A stretch of 64,000 nucleotides of DNA. Origin: CAWJPY01 sp963844865. GTDB taxonomy: Bacteria > Acidobacteriota > Thermoanaerobaculia > Thermoanaerobaculales > Sulfomarinibacteraceae. The position numbers were made by a program, and so were the translations under genes. Shown piece after piece: positions 63,965 through 64,000 of the stretch; the stretch's first letter is position 1, and every line of letters begins with the position of its first letter. The notes beneath the pieces are model-generated. The model searched no databases, was not told the DNA's origin, and was given only the letters and a program-made list of their open reading frames with translations. The stretch spans positions 332,318 to 396,317 of the forward strand of contig CAWJPY010000013.1 of the NCBI GenBank assembly GCA_963844865.1. The letters run 5' to 3'.

Positions 63965-64000
63965 TGGGGGAGTCGGTTCCCGAGGAAGATCTGGTCAAAG

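Overview
The window is about 70% G+C and densely coded on both strands. It looks like one chromosomal stretch of a deep-branching, free-living, respiring bacterium. My best guess is Acidobacteriota (Thermoanaerobaculia-like), with Myxococcota as the alternative. This is inference from gene content: an MglA-type GTPase, a Ser/Thr kinase with WD40 repeats, a cbb3-type oxidase, a cyclic beta-1,2-glucan synthase-like giant protein, and two secreted proteins whose C-termini end in a VDN..DPTTIP-like motif. I see no rRNA and no marker that settles the taxonomy.

Layout. 0-0.4 kb: a truncated secreted protein. 0.6-5.9 kb: oleA-oleB-oleC-oleD, the head-to-head hydrocarbon (long-chain olefin) pathway. 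6-12.9 kb: SppA protease, malate dehydrogenase, a META-domain lipoprotein, phosphofructokinase, FxsA and a HEPN-like protein of unknown role. 12.9-17.3 kb (minus): two overlapping citrate synthase genes, one of which has lost catalytic residues, then a secreted PA/PKD protein. 17.4-19.1 kb: FmdB-like zinc ribbon, ArsR regulator, tRNA-Leu, a 38-bp palindrome and an array of five hairpin repeats. 19.1-27.3 kb (minus): a sedolisin-like secreted protease, a hydrolase remnant, a secreted glycoside-hydrolase-like protein and a pair of ArsA-like ATPases. 27.3-32.1 kb (plus): kinase-WD40, then a monothiol glutaredoxin / IscA / YgfZ-TPR iron-sulfur cluster set. 32.5-39.8 kb: peptidase T, then ccoS-ccoN-ccoO-ccoP-like-ccoI plus a His/Met-rich membrane protein. 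39.9-45.1 kb: fasciclin protein, then a light-response block (photolyase, SDR, SRPBCC on minus; divergent CarH-type B12 photoreceptor on plus). 45.2-52.9 kb: DsbA-like thioredoxin, lipoprotein, Der GTPase, MglA-like GTPase with a long acidic/proline tail, MerR regulator, M20 peptidase. 52.9-53.6 kb: tRNA-Pro followed by inverted copies of its own 3' end, one more copy of the hairpin repeat and an integrase remnant. 53.6-63.8 kb (minus): pirin, a small partner protein, and the 8.8-kb cyclic glucan synthase-like gene.

Sequence quality matters here. At least nine otherwise well-conserved genes carry single-base frameshifts, three of them in G/C runs of six or seven, and the glucan synthase gene carries about a dozen, densest toward the right end. 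Reading frames resume without stops and with catalytic motifs intact, so I read most of these as uncorrected indels of the assembly, not as gene decay.

The strongest candidate for something undescribed is the tRNA-associated hairpin repeat. There are six copies (five in tandem after tRNA-Leu, one after tRNA-Pro) that share a two-part stem, a bulge and a G/C-run loop. The stem bases differ between copies but change in pairs. Next in interest are the citrate synthase pseudoenzyme pair, the CarH/photolyase block with CTAG-centred AT-rich palindromes, the YgfZ-TPR fusion inside an Fe-S set, and the MglA GTPase with its long tail.
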